64,000 bases of DNA, taken from assembly GCF_029525575.1 (NCBI RefSeq), contig NZ_JAPDIA010000003.1, forward strand, positions 1,852,214-1,916,213, written 5' to 3'. The DNA comes from Cohnella rhizosphaerae (lineage in GTDB: Bacteria > Bacillota > Bacilli > Paenibacillales > Paenibacillaceae). Positions 59,861 through 64,000 of the stretch are shown here, one piece after another. Within the stretch, counting starts at the first letter, position 1. Each line of letters opens with the position of its first letter. The position numbers were made by a program, and so were the translations under genes. The notes beneath the pieces are model-generated. The model worked only from the letters and a program-made list of their open reading frames with translations, was not told the DNA's origin and did not search any database.

Positions 59861-60415
59861 ATGAACAAGCAACCGGAGATTACAGACAAAACCAGGCAGA
59901 CCTTTATAAATGTGTTCTGTGATTTATATAGCCAAAAGCCAATTGAAAAAATATCGATTCAAGAGATTGCCAACAAGTCAGGGTATAACCGCAGTACATT
60001 TTATCAGTATTTTACCGATATTTATGAGCTGCTGAACGATGTTGAAGAGAGGGTTTTCAAATCCATTAAAGAGGAAATGGCAAGCAGGGAGCTGTCTACG
60101 CATACTTTCCAGGATGCGCTTCAATGCTTGGAAAGTACAGAAGAAATTTCTGTCCTCAAAGCCCTCCTGGGCGACTATGGTTCTGTTCGTTTTGTTGAAC
60201 GCCTGAAAAGAGAAATTCCCTTCGAGAGATTGATTGTGAACCTTCCGACAAATGATAAATTAGCGCCATACCTGATTGAGTTTTATATATCAACATTAAT
60301 GTCACTGTTTCGCCTGTGGATACGCAACGGCAAAGATTTATCGTCGGAAGAATTGGTCAAGCTGATCGATAGCCTATTCGCAAATGGGATAACGCCGCTT
60401 CGAGGTGTTGTATGA
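59861..60415 (+). CDS. TetR-family regulator
   Basis: 184 residues, ATG 59861 (GTGGAGG upstream). HTH: TRQTFINVFCDLYSQKPIEKISIQEIANKSGYNRSTFYQYFTDIYELLNDVEERV; C-terminal helical ligand domain (LAPYLIEFYISTLMSLFRLWIRNGKDLSSEELVKLIDSLFANG). Its stop overlaps the start of the YesN-type regulator (ATGA), an unusual coupling of a one-component repressor to a two-component operon. Confidence 0.9.
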   Translation: MNKQPEITDKTRQTFINVFCDLYSQKPIEKISIQEIANKSGYNRSTFYQYFTDIYELLNDVEERVFKSIKEEMASRELSTHTFQDALQCLESTEEISVLKALLGDYGSVRFVERLKREIPFERLIVNLPTNDKLAPYLIEFYISTLMSLFRLWIRNGKDLSSEELVKLIDSLFANGITPLRGVV

Positions 60416-61921
60416 AGATTTTTATTTTGGATGACGACGACAACATCGTTCAAGCTTTATATAGAATGATCGAGCGAAGCGGCATTCCTTTGGAAAAAAC
60501 GGGACTCACAAGTTCGCCGTCCGACGCGATCCGCATCGTGGAAGAAGAACGGCCGGACATTATCCTGACCGATATTCGAATGCCGGGCATGACGGGGCTC
60601 GAGTTCATCGAAGAGATGAAACGGTGCGGCATCCGCAGCAAGGTTCTCTTCATGAGCGGCTATAAAGATTTCGAATACGCAAAGGAAGCGATCCGCCTTG
60701 GAGCTCAAGACTACCTCGTGAAGCCGATCAAGGAACAACGCTTGGTCGAAGTTCTTCACGCGACGCTTGAACTGATTAACGAGGACAATCGATACAAATA
60801 CGAACGTGAAACGATGCTGAAAAAAAACCATGTATCATAGTTTGACGTCGGGGTTCCAGTGGTCTTCTTCCAGCATCGTCCAGATCGACACGATTAGGGT
60901 AAATGCGGCACTCATCTATTGGGTACTGGCGATCGAGATCATGAATGAAACCGACGCTTCATCCGATCGAATCGCGCATCTTGAAGCAGGTCTCCGGCGG
61001 TGGGAGAAACAGACGTCGGCATTTAAAGATCGAGTGCTCCTGCTTCACGATGACGCGAGACGTCCGGTTCTCGTATTCTCGGACTACGAACCGGGAACGG
61101 ATGCCGTTCGTTTACGCCTATGGGCGGCAATCAAAGCGGAACTCGAGTCGGCACTCGGAGCCGAGATGAATATCGGAGTGGGCGACGCCGCTACCTCCGT
61201 CGCAGCGTTGCCCCGCGCCTTCCAGGAAGCGAAGCAATCGGCGGAGAGGATGTTTTACGCGGATGCACCCGGCGTTTATGCGTTCTACCCCTATGCCGCC
61301 GCAGCCACGAACCTGGTGGATCCTTTTGAAGAAGCCAAAGTTGTTGAAGCCGTTAAGCTTGGCAAACACGGGGAAGCCGCGGACCTTATCGTTAACGCGT
61401 TTGAACGAATCAAGCGAAGCGGCGGAGACAAGACGGCGCTGCTGGCCGCATGCAATCGCTTGCTCGGGCAGCTTGATCCGGCCGAACGGGCGACGGAGAC
61501 GTTCGAGACCGTTTCGCGATTAAGGGATTGGATGCTGGAACGATTGGCTTCGGTATCGATCGCTTTGAACAAAGCGCGAAAGTCGCCCGACGACCAATTG
61601 ATCGACAAGATCGTCGCGTATTGCGCGAATCGAATGGGCGAAGACATTACGCTGCAGCAAGTCGCCGAATTCGCCGGGTACAATAAAGCGTATTTCTCCT
61701 CTTTCTTCAAGAAAAAAGTCGGCGAGTCTTTCTGGGATTACTTGACTGGCGTTCGTATGGCTAAAGCAAAAGAACTGCTCGAGACGACGACGCTCGCCGC
61801 CCACGAAATCGGCAAGCTTGTCGGCTACCATAACCCGAGCCATTTCGGCAAAATGTTCAAGCAGGCGGTCGGGCGCACGCCGGCGGAATATAAAAACAAC
61901 ATGACAGGGATCGTCCGATGA
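60412..61921 (+). CDS. YesN-type response regulator with AraC domain, one frameshift
   Basis: About 502 residues, ATG 60412 overlapping the tetR stop. Receiver: IFILDDDDNI, IILTDIRMPGMTG (phospho-Asp), YLVKPIKEQR. A middle ~230-residue region, and a C-terminal AraC HTH pair (ITLQQVAEFAGYNKAYFSSFFKKKVGESFWDYLTGVRMAKAKELL, IGKLVGYHNPSHFGKMFKQAVGRTPAEYK). A8 at 60820-60827 (7 expected) breaks METMLKKTMYHS-type text. Stop TGA 61919-61921 overlaps the kinase ATG. Family members control sugar ABC transporter operons, fitting the lipoprotein downstream. Confidence 0.9.
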
Positions 61922-63712
61922 GAAACGTGCTGCGACTGCTCGTTCGCTCCTACCAAAATTTAATGCTTCGCAGCAAAATGACGATTACGTTCTCGGTCAT
62001 GGCGATCTTGCTGCTCGTCGTCCAAGGCAGCGTCATCTATGCGATTTCGGTCGGCGTGCTCCGCAACGAAATGAAAAGCGGCGCCGAACAAACGATCGAA
62101 CAGACAAGCTTAAACATTAATTCCTACTTCGAAGAGATCAAGACGATTATTCAATTGACCGCAAACAACCGTACGTTGATCGACGCCGTCGAAAACTACG
62201 ACTCGAGTTACGTGGATCAGCTGACCTACAACGAAAACCTCCAAAATATTTTAAGCCAATATACGTACATGATTCCTTACGTGGATAACATTCTCGTCGT
62301 CAAGAACGGGCGGGCCATCTACGATAAGAACAGCTCGTCGCGGGACGATTACGACTTCAATGCGCAACCTTGGTTTGCAAGCAGCCTGGGTCCCGTCGTT
62401 CGCGCTGCATTCACAGGTCCGCATCCGAACGATTATTATTACGACGGCGACACGAACGAAGTGATCTCCGTCATTATTCCCGTGCGCGACCCGCTCAAGA
62501 TGAAGGCAAACGCGGGGGCAATCGTCATCGATATCGATATCCGGAAGATTACGAGTCTGTTCGGCCAAATCGGGCTGCGAAACTCGCAGCGGATAGCCAT
62601 CGTGGACGCGGCAGGGAAGATCGTCGCCGACCGCGAGGAGAGCGAAAGCGGGGGCGCTTACGACGCAGGTTTATGGAAGCGAATGAAGAGCAGCGACAAC
62701 GGAACGTTCACCTATAAGGAGGGCAATTCGATGACACTGGTCGTTTTTTCGACTTCCCCGATTACGGGATGGAAGACGGTCATCGAGACGAAGATGACGA
62801 AGATCAGTCAAGTCGCAGGCGATGTGCGTTTTACTGCACTGTTGACCATCCTCTTCGCCATATTGCTCGCAATGGGAACGTCTTTGTTTCTCTCTTCCAA
62901 AATGTCGGAAGGCATCATTAAACTAAAGAATCGAATGGACCAGCTAAGCCGCGGGAATGAACTGACTCCCGTAGAAGTGACGTTAAACGACGAGATCGGC
63001 ATGCTCAGGACACCATTACAACCGAATGGTTGCTCGATTAAACCAAGCGATCAACGACAACTACATCGTTAAAATCAAGCAGAAAGAAGCCGAACTCAGC
63101 GCGCTTCAATCCAAGATAAACCCGCACTTCCTCAATAATACGCTGCAATCGCTGCACGCGATGGCTGTGCTGGACAAAACCCGCGAGATTGAAACGACGA
63201 TCGAAAGCTTGGGCAGCTTGTTCGATTACGTGCTGTACGAGACCGGCGATATCGTGAAGGCGCAGGAAGAGATGAACTATCTCGAATCCTATTTGCAAAT
63301 CCAGCAGAGCCGCAACAGCAAAAGATTCGAATACGCCATCGAAGCGGACGCGGAAGCGGCGAACTGCCGGATGCCGAAGCTGTTGATCCAACCGATTGTG
63401 GAGAACGCGATTCTGCACGGACTGGGCGATAGCTGGTCTGGCGGCCTTATTGAAGTACGACTGCATTATTCGGCAGGGCGGCTCGAGATCCGGGTTACCG
63501 ATAATGGCAAAGGGATGACCGCGGAGCAACGTGAACACATCGACCGCCTGCTGAGAGACGAAGATACCGGCTCGAGGAGCATCGGGTTGAAAAATGTCTA
63601 TGACCGACTTAGATTGATTCACGGTTCGGAAGGCTTTACCTTCGGAATCGAATCCTCGCCGGGAGAAGGAACGACGATCTTGGTCGGTTTTCCGGCAAGT
63701 ACTGAATATTAG
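61918..63712 (+). CDS. YesM-type sensor histidine kinase, one frameshift
   Basis: About 598 residues. N-terminal helix (ITFSVMAILLLVVQGSVIYAI), extracellular Cache-like sensor (~40-295), second helix (ALLTILFAILLAMGTSLFL), HAMP, then the YesM core: ALQSKINPHFLNNTLQSL (His_kinase, phospho-His), MPKLLIQPIVENAILHGL and VTDNGKGM, GLKNVYDRL. An extra base at about 63004-63007 (CTCAGGAC instead of CTCGGAC), not in a homopolymer, shifts the frame; restored it reads EIGMLGHHYNRMVARLN. Overlaps the regulator by 4 bases. Confidence 0.9.
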
Positions 63713-63836
63713 AACATGAATCTAAACAGAACGAGATTTAACGAACCGCCGCCCGGGTTTAAGATTAACTTCAAGAGAAGGCGAACAAGAAGAGCTCCTT
63801 GAGCGTCGCTCATCACATTCACTGGGGGTATTAGAA

Positions 63837-64000
63837 GTGAAAAACAGAAAAATCGCGCTCGCATCCGGTATCGTCGCCATGTCGCTCGCGTTGGCGGCAT
63901 GTGGCAGCAACGCAAGCAACAATACAAGCAATGGCCATCAGTCGTCCTCGACCGATTCTTCGACGAATGCTTCTGAAAGCGCTAGCAATACGCCGAAAGA
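63837..64000 (+). CDS. Solute-binding lipoprotein (cut by window end)
   Basis: GTG 63837; only ~54 residues are inside the window. Lipoprotein signal with lipobox LAAC (KIALASGIVAMSLALAACGS) followed by a Ser/Asn/Thr-rich spacer, typical of extracellular solute-binding proteins of ABC sugar importers. Position behind a YesMN pair supports that, but the domain itself lies outside the window. Confidence 0.75.
   Translation, partial: MKNRKIALASGIVAMSLALAACGSNASNNTSNGHQSSSTDSSTNASESASNTPK

Noticed and set aside
1..64000. tRNA, rRNA genes and riboswitches
   Set aside because: I found no cloverleaf-ending or rRNA-like sequence and no recognised riboswitch; the attachment site of the element is therefore not a tRNA inside this window.

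Overview
The window looks like the chromosome of a Paenibacillus-type, endospore-forming Bacillota. The signs are YesM/YesN-type two-component genes with Cache-like sensors, a large SLH-anchored surface protein, a Spo0E-like phosphatase, LAAC-lipobox lipoproteins, AGGAGG-type ribosome binding sites and group IIC introns placed behind terminators. The organism is inferred; there is no rRNA marker.

1-16.4 kb is one strand of a conjugative element: a large SNF2-like helicase (cut by the window start), DUF3991/Toprim protein, candidate oriT, MobC, an HUH (MOBP-like) relaxase split by a group II intron, PcfB/DUF3801, an ArdC/LtrC-like protein, VirD4, a small pilin-like protein, a TrbL-like membrane protein, a Spo0E-like protein, PrgI and VirB4. 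16.5-20.2 kb holds an XRE regulator, two small sigma-like factors and broken small genes. The normal downstream neighbours of VirB4 (DUF6075, the NlpC/P60 cell-wall hydrolase, a SHOCT-like small protein and a large serine recombinase) appear only at 37.2-41.7 kb. I therefore read about 20-37 kb as cargo. It contains a complete group IIC intron, two TetR repressors, an Rrf2 repressor, and a set of flavin/thiol/quinone-type enzymes (SDR, azoreductase, DMT exporter, AhpD, DsbA/FrnE-like, Old Yellow Enzyme). It also holds a HAD phosphatase, a secreted repeat peptide with its two-component system, and many gene remnants.

41.7-48 kb is an accessory zone beyond the recombinase: a VapBC-like toxin-antitoxin pair, a primase-helicase of the TOTE-conflict type, a DUF3885 remnant, a DsbA-like thioredoxin, an SDR between direct repeats, and a truncated dihydrouridine synthase. 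48-59.3 kb is a surface-protein locus: a 7TM-DISM histidine kinase and its response regulator on the minus strand, a protein of about 2,400 residues (SLH, Pro-Thr repeats, InlB-like repeats, beta-propeller-like tail) on the plus strand, and a second, nearly identical response regulator in inverted orientation. 59.8-64 kb is a TetR - YesN-type regulator - YesM-type kinase overlap operon followed by a solute-binding lipoprotein cut by the window end.

A technical point dominates reading of this window. More than 25 genes or gene segments are broken by what is almost always one extra base in a homopolymer of 4-8, and removing that base restores a full-length family protein. I treat these as likely sequence errors and give each gene at its restored full length, naming the break point.
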